Source: Trinickia fusca
GTDB lineage: Bacteria > Pseudomonadota > Gammaproteobacteria > Burkholderiales > Burkholderiaceae
Length of the DNA stretch: 64,000 nucleotides
Direction of reading: 5' to 3'
Assembly: GCF_003628145.1 (NCBI RefSeq)
Contig: NZ_RBZV01000008.1
Location: forward strand, 211,821-275,820
This document shows, piece after piece, positions 9,064 through 17,368 of this stretch. The number at the start of each line of letters is the position of its first letter. The stretch's first letter is position 1. The notes below the pieces were generated by a model that was given only the letters and a program-made list of their open reading frames with translations, ran no database searches and was not told the DNA's origin. A program made the translations under genes and the position numbers.

Positions 9064-10308
9064 ATGAATATTCTTGTGCTGCACCGCGTGCCGTATCCGC
9101 GTATCGAATACGAGCGTGGCATCGATCACGACGAGCATGATGTGACCTACTTCGGCAAGCGCGAAATACTCGACACGATTCCGACGCACCTGCGCCGGGT
9201 GGAGGTGGAGCGGTCCGGCAAAGCGTCGGCGTTCGACGAAGCCTGCGCGTGGCTCGACGCGAACCCGCATCACTTCGACATCGTGATTTCGCTGTCCGAG
9301 TACGAACTCATCGATGCGGCGATGCTGCGCGCGAAGCTTGGCATCGAAGGCAAATCGGTCGAGCAGGTGATGCTCGTGCGCGACAAGGTCCTGATGAAGC
9401 AGGCGGTCGTCGACGCTGGCTTGCGCGCGCCGCGCTTTCTGTCGTTGCGCGCCTGGGTCGATGCGCACGGCAGCACGCCGTGGCGCGGGACGACGGTGCT
9501 CAAGCCGCACAGCGGCGCGTCGAGCACCGACGTCGTCGTGTTCGACACCCCCGCCGCGCTGTTCGATGCCCTCTCTGCCCGCAAGACCGGGGTGGCCGCG
9601 CTCGACGTCGATGCGCCTTGCATCGACGATTTCGAGATCGAAGAGTTCGTCGACGGGCCGATCCTGCATTTCGACGGCGTCGTGGGACGCGGCGAGATCC
9701 TGGCGGTCACGGCAAGCCGTTACGTCGGCACTTGTCTCGGTTACGCGGCCGGGCAGCCGCTCGGATCGTTTCATTTCCCCCTGAGCGACGCGGCACGCAG
9801 TTGGGTGGCAAGCGTGCTCGCGGCGGTGAGCATCGACGTCGGGAGCTTCCATCTCGAGGCGATCGAGCACGACGGCGAACTCGTGTTCCTCGAAGTGGGC
9901 AACCGCGTCGGTGGCGCCGACGTGGTGACCACGTTCGAGCTCGCGACCGGCATCCACTTGCCGTCCACCGAGCTGCGCCTGTTGCTCGGCCAGCCGGCGC
10001 ACGTGCAGCCGCGCGCGCCGCTTTCGCAGCAGCTATGGCACGGCTGGTTCGTCTTTCCGGGCCATCACCTGCGCAGCGGCACGTTTCAGGGCTTCGACGG
10101 CGCCGAACCGTTTCGGACCAGCGCCGCGGTGCTCGCGTGGAACGAACTCGAGGTCGGCCGCGCCCTAGCCTCGAACGTGACGTATTCGGCGCACGAGGCC
10201 CCGCTCGCGGGAATCATCGGCACGCGCAGTCCGGAGGAGACGCGCCTGTGGATCGAACTCCTGTTCGCATCCGCCGCGCTGCGCGTGTCGGAACCGGCTG
10301 CGTCCTGA
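9064..10308 (+). CDS. ATP-grasp ligase 3
   Basis: The 414-residue protein is the third ATP-grasp enzyme of the operon. It has a Rossmann-like N-terminus (MNILVLHRVPYP), the ATP lysine in TVLKPHSG (K147), hinge acids in FEIEEFVDG (191-198), E265 in FHLEAIEHD, and E277/N280 in LEVGNRVGGAD. An AGGAGA lies just before the start. It follows ATP-grasp 2 by 38 bp and precedes the 7Fe ferredoxin by 27 bp, so all belong to one transcript. Three different ligases in a row suggest a product with several amide, ester or phosphoanhydride-derived bonds. No NRPS or carrier protein is present in the window. Confidence 0.86.
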   Translation: MNILVLHRVPYPRIEYERGIDHDEHDVTYFGKREILDTIPTHLRRVEVERSGKASAFDEACAWLDANPHHFDIVISLSEYELIDAAMLRAKLGIEGKSVEQVMLVRDKVLMKQAVVDAGLRAPRFLSLRAWVDAHGSTPWRGTTVLKPHSGASSTDVVVFDTPAALFDALSARKTGVAALDVDAPCIDDFEIEEFVDGPILHFDGVVGRGEILAVTASRYVGTCLGYAAGQPLGSFHFPLSDAARSWVASVLAAVSIDVGSFHLEAIEHDGELVFLEVGNRVGGADVVTTFELATGIHLPSTELRLLLGQPAHVQPRAPLSQQLWHGWFVFPGHHLRSGTFQGFDGAEPFRTSAAVLAWNELEVGRALASNVTYSAHEAPLAGIIGTRSPEETRLWIELLFASAALRVSEPAAS

Positions 10309-10335
10309 GCACAACTATTTCATCGGGAGCAGAAG

Positions 10336-10659
10336 ATGGCCCATGTCGTCACGGAAAACTGCATCAAATGTCGCTATACCGATTGCGTCGAAGTGTGCCC
10401 GGTCGATTGCTTTCACGAGGGCGAAAACTTTCTCGTCATCGATCCGAACGAATGCATCGACTGCGGCGTCTGCCGCAGCGAATGCCCCGTCAATGCGATT
10501 TTTCCCGGCGATGAGGTGCCGCCCGAGCTGCAAGCGTTCGTGGCACTGAACGCGAAGCTCGCGAAGACCTGGCCCAGCATCACGCGCAGCAAGGCGCCCC
10601 CCACCGATGCTGAGCGCTGGGCGGATGTCGGCGGCAAGCTCGCGCTGCTGGAGGCCTAG
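10336..10659 (+). CDS. fdxA: 7Fe ferredoxin ([3Fe-4S][4Fe-4S], FdxA type)
   Basis: The 107-residue protein has the ligand pattern of Azotobacter-type 7Fe ferredoxins. C9, C17 and C50 would hold the [3Fe-4S] cluster, and C21, C40, C43 and C46 the [4Fe-4S] cluster. The C-terminal extension after residue 60 is also typical. FdxA proteins are usually stand-alone housekeeping electron carriers, but this gene lies inside the operon, 27 bp after ATP-grasp 3. I infer a second electron donor for the oxidative steps. Alternatively it is a passenger or a duplicate of the chromosomal fdxA. Confidence 0.93.
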   Translation: MAHVVTENCIKCRYTDCVEVCPVDCFHEGENFLVIDPNECIDCGVCRSECPVNAIFPGDEVPPELQAFVALNAKLAKTWPSITRSKAPPTDAERWADVGGKLALLEA

Positions 10660-10748
10660 CCGCAATCGGCTTTTGCGACGATACCGGCGTCATGCGGGAG
10701 CCGGTTTAGACAATCCCGCTTCGCCATTCTTTATTCATGGAGGTTTAC

Positions 10749-11135
10749 ATGGCTCTCAATCCGCTGCAGCAGTTCTTCTCGAAGGTCGGCGCTCGCGACT
10801 TGCCGGGCGCGCTCGAGTTCGTCGACGACGCGACGGTGTTCGAGCCCCAAGGGCCGGAGTCGCTACCGATTTACGGTCGGTTCGTCGGCAAGGCAGGCGT
10901 CGAGCGACTGCTCGGCACGCTGGGCGAGCAATTCGAAACGGAGGTGTTCGAGATCAGAAAGTGGGCCGAGGCGGACGATTACGTGTTTGCCTACGGCTTC
11001 ATGCAGCACCGGGTCCGCAAGACCGGTCGGACGTTCAAGAGCGAGTTCGCGGTAGTTGCGCAAATCGAAGGCGGCGTGATTCGCCACTACCGGATCTTCG
11101 AGGACACGGCGGCCGCCCAAGCTGCGTTCGCCTGA
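10749..11135 (+). CDS. NTF2-like / SnoaL-type small protein
   Basis: The 128-residue protein has the alpha+beta cone pattern of the NTF2/SnoaL fold: a long N-terminal helix, the segment FVDDATVFEP, then FVGKAGVERLL and a C-terminal strand set ending HYRIFEDTAAAQ. The ATG at 10749 is chosen because GGAGGT ends 4 nt before it; the ATG at 10737 lies inside that ribosome binding site. Proteins of this fold act as cyclases, isomerases or binding proteins in secondary metabolism. As last gene of the operon it may be a tailoring enzyme. The catalytic function cannot be read from sequence. Confidence 0.8.
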   Translation: MALNPLQQFFSKVGARDLPGALEFVDDATVFEPQGPESLPIYGRFVGKAGVERLLGTLGEQFETEVFEIRKWAEADDYVFAYGFMQHRVRKTGRTFKSEFAVVAQIEGGVIRHYRIFEDTAAAQAAFA

Positions 11136-11156
11136 CCGCCCGTAGTCCACGTTTTC

Positions 11157-11190
11157 GGCCTGGCGCCCGCCAGGCCGTCACCCTTTTCTT
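11157..11190 (+). terminator. Intrinsic terminator 1 after the cluster operon
   Basis: A perfect 9-bp stem (11157-11165 with 11168-11176, 2-nt nominal loop) is followed by a pyrimidine-rich tract containing TTTT at 11184-11187. It lies 21 bp after the NTF2-like gene. Confidence 0.7.
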
Positions 11191-11193
11191 CCG

Positions 11194-11217
11194 GCGCCGT
11201 CCTTCGGCGCTTTCTTT
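11194..11217 (+). terminator. Intrinsic terminator 2 after the cluster operon
   Basis: A GCGCCG/CGGCGC stem (11194-11199 with 11205-11210, 5-nt loop) is followed directly by TTTCTTT. It is the second of two tandem terminators and touches the end of the converging regulator gene. Confidence 0.75.
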
Positions 11218-12251
11218 CAGCGCATTTGCGCAAGCCAGCCGTTGTAATCGGCATCGGACTGCGGCAAGAAGAGCGCCACCCCGCTTTCCGCGAGCTCGCG
11301 GGTTTCGCTCGGCGCGTGGCCGAACTCCTGCTTGAACGCACGGCTCAATTGCGTATTGCTGTTGAAGCCGTAGCGATAGGCGAGATCACCGATCCGGTGG
11401 CGCGGATTGACCGGCGACACCAACGCGCGCCGGATGGCGAGCAGCCGCAGCTTGCGGATGTAGTTCGCGACGCCGCCATCCTGTTCGAACAAGCGATACA
11501 AACTCGAGCGCGAAATTCCGATCGTCTTGCAGATATTGTCCGGCGACAGATCGGGCGATTCGAGATTGGAGCGGATGTATTCCTTGATCTTCACATACAG
11601 TGCCGAGAGGATGTCGTTACGCGCGTTCGCGGCTTCCTGGTTCGCGGAGGTCAGCATGGCATTCACGAGATTCAATGTCGCTTGTTCGGCGTGCAACGCC
11701 TCCAATGGCGTCAACGTGTCGATCTTGCGGAGCAGACTCGCAAGATAATCCTCTAGAAGCTGACTCATGCCGCTGCTGAAAATCATCCCGTGAAGCGAGG
11801 ACGGGGTGTTCGGCAACATGTCGCGTGCCACGAGCAGCGTGATCGCGTCGCCGGCCCTGATCTCGCGGTGGTAAGGCCGAGCCTGATCGATGACGAGGAT
11901 TTCTCCAGGCTGCACGGCCACCGAACGGCCGTCCACATCACCCAAAACGCAGCCGGCGCGCCGCAGGTTGAATGAGTAGTTGTCGAAACCGTCGCGCCGA
12001 ATGATCGACGAAGAGCGGTTCAGCGAGTAAATCAGCGGCGCCGTGTCGACCCGCTCCTGCCGATAGGTCCACTGGCCGACCGAAATGTTGCCGAGCGTGT
12101 ACCCGACAAACTGGTAGTCGATCGAAGGATCGATCTGTTGCGCCATCGAAAATTCGGCGAGCGTGTACTGCGCGCGCCACGCGTCGAGGCGGTCGGCGGC
12201 CGAATAATCCGTCAAAGAGAAACGATAGGGGGGATGGGTCGTGTTGCTCAC
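11217..12251 (-). CDS. AraC-family transcriptional regulator
   Basis: The 344-residue protein has an N-terminal cupin-like sensing domain (around LNRSSSIIRRDGFDNYSF and VQPGEILVIDQARPY) and a C-terminal AraC double helix-turn-helix. The first helix pair is near DNICKTIGISRSSLYRLFE and the second near IGDLAYRYGFNSNTQLSRAF. I choose the GTG at 12251 because GAGGG lies 8 nt upstream; an ATG at 12317 with AAGGTG upstream is an alternative adding 22 residues. It converges on the cluster operon, so I infer that it is the pathway regulator, perhaps acting at 4878-4934. It could also regulate something elsewhere. Confidence 0.87.
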   Translation of the reverse strand: MSNTTHPPYRFSLTDYSAADRLDAWRAQYTLAEFSMAQQIDPSIDYQFVGYTLGNISVGQWTYRQERVDTAPLIYSLNRSSSIIRRDGFDNYSFNLRRAGCVLGDVDGRSVAVQPGEILVIDQARPYHREIRAGDAITLLVARDMLPNTPSSLHGMIFSSGMSQLLEDYLASLLRKIDTLTPLEALHAEQATLNLVNAMLTSANQEAANARNDILSALYVKIKEYIRSNLESPDLSPDNICKTIGISRSSLYRLFEQDGGVANYIRKLRLLAIRRALVSPVNPRHRIGDLAYRYGFNSNTQLSRAFKQEFGHAPSETRELAESGVALFLPQSDADYNGWLAQMR

Positions 12252-12638
12252 GCAATTGCCCTCGGGTTCGTCTGTTCTTCTGCGAATTATAATAGGTAAT
12301 GCGGACTGAATGTGCATTCCCCGTGCACCTTACAATTTTTACAATATTATTTTCTCATATGCATATCATGCATTAATCAATATATTCATCAAACATATCG
12401 ACGGGCTGACTCACAGCCTTATGGCACGGGCATTTCACGCCGCAGATTTGTTTTACTTTGTATTACAACCGAGTATTGGACACGGGTCAGGCACGCTTCC
12501 TTGGCATGCGACTCCGGATTAATCCCCTGAGAAAGAGGGGTATTTACGAACAGCTTCTGGTAATCGCGGCGGCGGAAGCCGACGTGCGTGTCTGGCTAGT
12601 ACGCGCGTACGATTCGGCACAATATCGTCGTGCCACCC
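12252..12638. other. Gene-free region upstream of the AraC regulator
   Basis: About 390 bp with an AT-rich half (12320-12400) that probably holds the regulator promoter. Short frames here lack ribosome binding sites and known products. I see no RNA gene. Confidence 0.5.
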
Positions 12639-12683
12639 CGGGACCGAAGCCGAATTCTTACCCTCGGGGAATCTTCGGTCCCG
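12639..12683. terminator. Hairpin 3' of the MHYT-GGDEF-EAL gene
   Basis: A perfect 11-bp inverted repeat (12639-12649 with 12673-12683) with a 23-nt loop begins 4 bp after the minus-strand stop codon. No T-run follows on the minus strand, so it is terminator-like only. Confidence 0.45.
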
Positions 12684-12686
12684 TTA

Positions 12687-14765
12687 TCAGCGCCCTGCGG
12701 CGTCAGCCTGCGCCATAGCCTCGGCCAGTGCCTCCACCGTCATCGGCCGGCCCAGCAGATAACCTTGCAACGAGTCGCAGCCAAGCTCGGTGAGGAAGGT
12801 TTGCTGCTCGATCGTTTCCACCCCCTCCGCCACGATACGCAGGTCCAGCGCCCGGCCCAGTGCCACGATGGCAGCCACGATCGCCGCGTCCTCGGATTCC
12901 TGAGTCAGTTCGCGCACGAATCCGCGATCGATTTTCAACTCGCTGGCCGGCAAACGCTTCAAGTACAGCAGGCTCGAATAGCCGGTACCGAAATCATCGA
13001 TGGAGATGCGCACCCCCATCTCGTGCAGTTGCTGCAAGATGGCCAAGCTGGCGTCGGCATCGCGCATGGCGGTCGATTCGGTGACTTCGAGAATCAAGCG
13101 TTGCGGCGGTATCCCATGCCGAGCGAGCGTGTTGCGCACCGTATCGATCAACGAGGTATGGCTGAACTGGAGCGCCGACAGGTTGACGGCGACCGTCCAT
13201 TCCGTGCGCCCCTCATACCGCCATTGCGCCAGCTGCCGGCACGCTTCGTCCAGTACCCACGCCCCTAGCGGCACGATCAGGCCGGTTTTCTCGGCCAGTG
13301 GAATGAACTCGTTGGCCGAAAGCAGCCCACGTCCGGGATGCTGCCAGCGCACCAGCGCCTCGACACCGAACATGGGACCATCGGGTGCCTGGAACTTGGG
13401 CTGGTAATGCAAGACCAGCTCACGTCGCTCCAAGGCCAGGCGCAGTTCCTGCACCAGCCGCATCTGCTTGTGGACGTTGGCGTTCATCGACGCCTCGAAG
13501 AAGCAGTAGGCATCCCGGCCCGTTCCCTTGGCGTGATACATCGCCGCGTCGGCATTGGTGAGCAGATCGTGCTGGCTGACGCCGTCGTCGGGATAGAGCG
13601 CAATGCCGACACTGGTCGACACCCTGAGCTCATGCCCATCTACGACGAACGGCTCGCGTATCGCCATCAGCAAGGCATCGGCCAGCGTCCCGGCATCGTC
13701 GGGTTCGTTGATGTCGGCCAAGATGACGAACTCGTCACCGCCGATCCGCGCGACCGTGTCCTGCTGCCGCACGCTCGCCGCGATGCGCTGCGCCGCCTCG
13801 ACCAGCAGCCGGTCGCCCACGTGATGGCCATAGGCATCGTTGATCGCCTTGAACCCATCGAGATCCATGAACATCAACGCGAAGCGGCCCTGATCGCGGC
13901 TGGCCGATCGGATCGCCTGGCTGAGCCGGTCTTCGAGCAGCACACGGTTCGAAAGCTTCGTCAGATTGTCGTGCAGTGCCAGATAGGCCAACTCCTGGTT
14001 GGCTTCGGCCAACGACGAGGCGAGCACGGCCGTGCGCGCTTCCATGCGCATGTCGAGCACCGAGATGATCAGGGCCATCGCCAGCACCGCGAGCGTCACC
14101 ACGATGATGACCAATGCCAGCCATTCGACGCTGACACCGTTGCGTGCGGCACCGCAGACGCTACCGAACGGAAACTGAGCAGCCGCCATGCCCGTGTAGT
14201 GCATGCCGACGATCGCGAAGCCCATCACCACGGCCGCGCCCGCGCGCATGGCCCGGACATAGGCGTGTTGATGCCGCAGACGGAAGGCGATCCATAGCGC
14301 CGCCCCCGAAGCGAGGATAGCGATGAGGACGGATAGGCCGAACAGCAGCGGATCGTACCCGATGCCGGGAGCCATGCGCAGGGCCGCCATGCCGGTGTAA
14401 TGCATGCTCGCCACGCCCGAGCCCATGAGCAGCGCCCCGCCCGCCAGTCGAGGCCACGGCAGCTTGTTCTGGCAAACCAGCCATAGCGCGAAGGCCGACA
14501 AGGCAATGGCAATCAACAGCGAGGCGGCGGTGATCAGTGGATCGTAGCCCAACGGAATCGGCAGGCGGAAGGCCAGCATGCCGACGAAGTGCATCGACCA
14601 GATACCGAGCCCCATGGCCGAAGCACCGCCGGCGAGCCACCAGTGCACCGCCTGGCCACGCGCCGTCGCGACACGGCCCGCCATGTCCAGCGCCGTATAC
14701 GACGCCAGGATCGCCACCAACAACGAGAGGAGGACGAGAAGAAAGTTGTAATTGCCGACTAGCAT
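12687..14765 (-). CDS. MHYT-GGDEF-EAL cyclic-di-GMP enzyme
   Basis: The 692-residue membrane protein has an N-terminal MHYT sensor with three motif copies (starting at residues 58, 121 and 188, MHFVGM / MHYTGM / MHYTGM) across about seven helices. A GGDEF domain follows with intact GGDEF at 342-346 and an RxxD inhibitory site (RQQD, 333-336) five residues before it. The EAL domain has EAL at 469-471 plus EVTES, DDFGTGYSSL and EGVE. MHYT is thought to bind copper and sense O2, CO or NO. Both catalytic domains look intact, so it may make or degrade c-di-GMP depending on signal. It stands alone. Promoter not identified. Confidence 0.95.
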   Translation of the reverse strand: MLVGNYNFLLVLLSLLVAILASYTALDMAGRVATARGQAVHWWLAGGASAMGLGIWSMHFVGMLAFRLPIPLGYDPLITAASLLIAIALSAFALWLVCQNKLPWPRLAGGALLMGSGVASMHYTGMAALRMAPGIGYDPLLFGLSVLIAILASGAALWIAFRLRHQHAYVRAMRAGAAVVMGFAIVGMHYTGMAAAQFPFGSVCGAARNGVSVEWLALVIIVVTLAVLAMALIISVLDMRMEARTAVLASSLAEANQELAYLALHDNLTKLSNRVLLEDRLSQAIRSASRDQGRFALMFMDLDGFKAINDAYGHHVGDRLLVEAAQRIAASVRQQDTVARIGGDEFVILADINEPDDAGTLADALLMAIREPFVVDGHELRVSTSVGIALYPDDGVSQHDLLTNADAAMYHAKGTGRDAYCFFEASMNANVHKQMRLVQELRLALERRELVLHYQPKFQAPDGPMFGVEALVRWQHPGRGLLSANEFIPLAEKTGLIVPLGAWVLDEACRQLAQWRYEGRTEWTVAVNLSALQFSHTSLIDTVRNTLARHGIPPQRLILEVTESTAMRDADASLAILQQLHEMGVRISIDDFGTGYSSLLYLKRLPASELKIDRGFVRELTQESEDAAIVAAIVALGRALDLRIVAEGVETIEQQTFLTELGCDSLQGYLLGRPMTVEALAEAMAQADAAGR

Positions 14766-15103
14766 TGGTTCTCCGCCCCTGCTTCATGAGCGAGAAGTTA
14801 TTGTGTTATCCAGGTTTGCGGCAATGTCACAAGGTTGCTATTTGAGCCTCGAGGCCAGACCCGGTGACTTGAGCGACCGAAAGGTTGCAGATTGAGTGCC
14901 AATTGTCAACATGCCGCTCGGCGTTGCAGTCCGTTACAGGGTCGAGGGCGCCTCGAGTACGCCGCCACTCGTTCTAGTGCAAGCGTATTCGATTGTGCTG
15001 GAAGCAGGCGCAGACAGGCTTCGTTCGCCACTCCAGTTGACCGGCATGACCCTGATAGCGCCAAGATCGCGATTGACCATTCTGAAACCATGGACGGCTC
15101 AAA
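14766..15103. other. Gap with degraded coding remnants
   Basis: About 340 bp between the c-di-GMP enzyme and the TauE carrier. Apart from a short alpha/beta-hydrolase-like fragment (14896-14985) I find no intact gene, RNA or clear promoter. Confidence 0.45.
14896..14985 (+). pseudogene. Possible N-terminal fragment of an alpha/beta hydrolase
   Basis: Thirty codons read MPIVNMPLGVAV then RYRVEGASSTPPLVLVQA, which is like the first strands of alpha/beta hydrolases up to the point where an HG loop (LVLVHG) should follow. After that the resemblance stops. I read it as a remnant left by deletion or rearrangement. The match is short, so it may be chance. Confidence 0.3.
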
Positions 15104-15853
15104 TTGCACAGCCAGCTCACTACGACACTCTTCCTGTTCGCACTTGGCCTGCTTACCGGATTTATCGGTACCAACACCGGAGGCAGCGCCTTCCTGACGG
15201 TTCCGGTCATGATTTGGCTAGGCATCACGCCCCAGTCGGCTATCGCGTCGGCACGCGTCGCGTCTGTCGGCACGATGGTGGCTGGCGTACGCGAGTTCCA
15301 TCGGCAAGGGAAGGTCGATTACAAGCTTGCCGCCCCTGCCGCGCTCCTGGGCCTGGTCGGGTCCGTTTGCGGTGCGACAGTGCTGCTCAAGATCGATGCG
15401 ATCACCTTGCATAGGGTGATTGGCACCCTCACCTTGCTGATGGTGATCCTCTCGTTTGCCAAGAAGCCCAAGCCGTTTCAAGAGCCGGTCTCGAAGTGGC
15501 GCGCGGCGTTCGGCTATAGCCTATTCGCCATCATCGGCATGGTTGGCGGGTTCTTCGGCGGCCAAGCCAAGCTCGCAACGTATGTATTCATTTTGATCTT
15601 CAACAAGACCGTCAGCGAATCAGTCGGCACTCGGAAGATTAGCGGCCTCGTCATCTCACTCGGCTCGCTTGGCGTTTACGGCTTCAGTCAGATCATCAAC
15701 TGGCAGTTTGGCCTTTCGCTGGTGATCGGCACGCTAATCGGCTCCTCGGTAGGCGCAAGGTACGCGCTGAAAAAGGGTGATGAGTGGATGGAGAGGTTGC
15801 TGAACGTCGTTGTCGTACTACTCGCCTTGCGTCTCCTTCTTTTGCCTGCATAG
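15104..15853 (+). CDS. TauE/SafE family sulfite/organosulfonate-type exporter
   Basis: The 249-residue protein has seven or eight hydrophobic segments and the family's two-fold repeat: GFIGTNTGGSAFLTVPVM near the N-terminus and GMVGGFFGGQAKLATYVFILI in the second half. TauE/SafE proteins move sulfite, sulfoacetate or other small anions through the inner membrane. The frame has no ATG before the first membrane segment; a TTG at 15104 without a convincing ribosome binding site is the only reasonable start, so the 5' end is uncertain and may have been rearranged. No sulfur gene is adjacent. Confidence 0.8.
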   Translation: MHSQLTTTLFLFALGLLTGFIGTNTGGSAFLTVPVMIWLGITPQSAIASARVASVGTMVAGVREFHRQGKVDYKLAAPAALLGLVGSVCGATVLLKIDAITLHRVIGTLTLLMVILSFAKKPKPFQEPVSKWRAAFGYSLFAIIGMVGGFFGGQAKLATYVFILIFNKTVSESVGTRKISGLVISLGSLGVYGFSQIINWQFGLSLVIGTLIGSSVGARYALKKGDEWMERLLNVVVVLLALRLLLLPA

Positions 15854-15940
15854 ACCACAAGGTGACGCCTTACGTGAAAAGTGGTTATTCGGCTAAGGGG
15901 TTCGTGAAACAGGGGCAAGGTCACTTGGACAGCAGGTGCT

Positions 15941-17200
15941 TCATGCGGACTCCGTCGAGGAGAGGACACGATTCTCGCATCGCTCGTCGTTGGCATAGAA
16001 CACGTCGAGCGTCGGAAAACGCGCCGTCCCGTGCAGGCAATCCCACAGATAGATCGCAAAACCGAGGTCGCCGGTCCATAGCGAATAGCGCAGTTGTCCG
16101 TAGCGACGCTCGGCCTCTTGCGTCTGCGCGATGCCATGCATGGCGAACGCGCGTGCCCGCTCCAGCCATTTGACGTCGCCTGTGCGTTGGTAGAGCGCAA
16201 GGAACGCGTACCCGTTGCCGCCCGTGCCATGACACAGATTCGAGCCTTTCTTCAACGGCCCTGCCGCCCAGATCGCTTCGCCGGCCGCAGAGAGCAACGC
16301 GTCGAGCGCGCTACCGGGCATCTGCGCCAGGCACAAGACGAAGCCCGGCGCGCCATGACAGAACTGCATGAGCCAGGGTGGCGTGCTGCCTTCGAGCGGA
16401 TAAAGCCGCACGGGCCAGTTGGCGTGGCCTGCTTCGGTCACGGCCGTACGTGTGACCGTCTCGACGATGCATTGCTGCCAGCGCTGCCACGAGGCGGCGT
16501 CGAGCAAATCGCGGCCCGCGATCAACGGCGCGCAAGTGGCGACGAAACCGTGCACACCGTCGAGATAGGTCGATTGCCGGCCGTAGAGGTCTTGGACCCA
16601 GTAGTGGCAGCCATGGTCAGGCGACCATGACAACTGCGACCACAGCTTGTCTGCCGTCATGCGGTAAAGCTCGGCCCAACGCGCGTGGCCCGTGAGCCGG
16701 TGCAAGAACAGTGACGCGAGCAGCGTGCCCGGAGCCCCCCACATGAGTTCACGGGCCGGGTGATCGACGTTGGCAGCGATCAGCGAAGCGAGCTGTTGCG
16801 CGATCGCATCCGTTCGCTGCGCACCGTAGGCCATCATCAGGATCGGCGTATCGCCCATCAAATACGAAGCGCGTGCATCGCTCACCTCGGCATCGAGCCA
16901 TGCTCGATTGTCGGCGATCAGTGTTTCGTAGTGCTGGCTATAGTCGGCTCGGAGCTGGGCAGCGCCGATCGATTTCAGATAGTCGAGCGCCCAGAACGTG
17001 CCGCAAGCGCCAAAGTACAACGGGGTCAATGAGGCAGCTGCCGCGCGATCGTCGTAGTCGAGAGGATGAGCGGGCCAATAGCGGCCCGGAACGAAGGCCA
17101 CCTCGGTATCGGCGACGATGTGCGCGATCTGCGCTCGCGCGGCCGCTTCGTTCCAGTCCGTCTGCGCGACGGGTTCATGCCGGGTCGGGTCGTGGAGCAT
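15941..17200 (-). CDS. LanC-like protein (orphan lanthionine synthetase C homologue)
   Basis: The 419-residue protein has the alpha-toroid repeats of the LanC family, with GAPG/CHGAPG/CHGTGG turns. Zinc ligands match: C281 in QFCHGAPGF, and C323-H324 in NLCHGTGGNGY. LanC enzymes add cysteine thiols to dehydroamino acids; eukaryotic LanCL proteins add glutathione. The ATG at 17200 with AGAGG 6 nt upstream fits the family start. No LanB or LanM dehydratase, precursor peptide or exporter lies beside it, so it is not a complete lanthipeptide cluster. It may repair or modify proteins, or serve a distant cluster. Confidence 0.85.
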   Translation of the reverse strand: MLHDPTRHEPVAQTDWNEAAARAQIAHIVADTEVAFVPGRYWPAHPLDYDDRAAAASLTPLYFGACGTFWALDYLKSIGAAQLRADYSQHYETLIADNRAWLDAEVSDARASYLMGDTPILMMAYGAQRTDAIAQQLASLIAANVDHPARELMWGAPGTLLASLFLHRLTGHARWAELYRMTADKLWSQLSWSPDHGCHYWVQDLYGRQSTYLDGVHGFVATCAPLIAGRDLLDAASWQRWQQCIVETVTRTAVTEAGHANWPVRLYPLEGSTPPWLMQFCHGAPGFVLCLAQMPGSALDALLSAAGEAIWAAGPLKKGSNLCHGTGGNGYAFLALYQRTGDVKWLERARAFAMHGIAQTQEAERRYGQLRYSLWTGDLGFAIYLWDCLHGTARFPTLDVFYANDERCENRVLSSTESA

Positions 17201-17368
17201 CGGAGCCTCTGGGGGATGCTTTCGGCGTGCCGAGGGAAGTCGCCATGCTAGCCGCCCCCCAGATTCCGTGCCGGAAACGCGCAGAAACCTGGCTAAGCGG
17301 AAACACCACAAGGGTGTTCCCGCGAGAAGGAAACTCTAATGCGCTTCAAAAGCGGGAAGTTGCTTCTG

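Noticed and set aside
8392..10002. A 536-codon frame antisense to ATP-grasp genes 2 and 3
   Set aside because: It crosses the gap between two well-supported genes and has no recognisable domain.
15104..15853. TauE/SafE gene as a pseudogene because of the missing ATG
   Set aside because: The frame is intact over the whole family length with both repeat halves, so a TTG-started functional gene is still the simpler reading.
15854..17368. A lanthipeptide precursor gene near the LanC-like gene
   Set aside because: No short frame with a leader and Ser/Thr/Cys-rich core was visible on either side.
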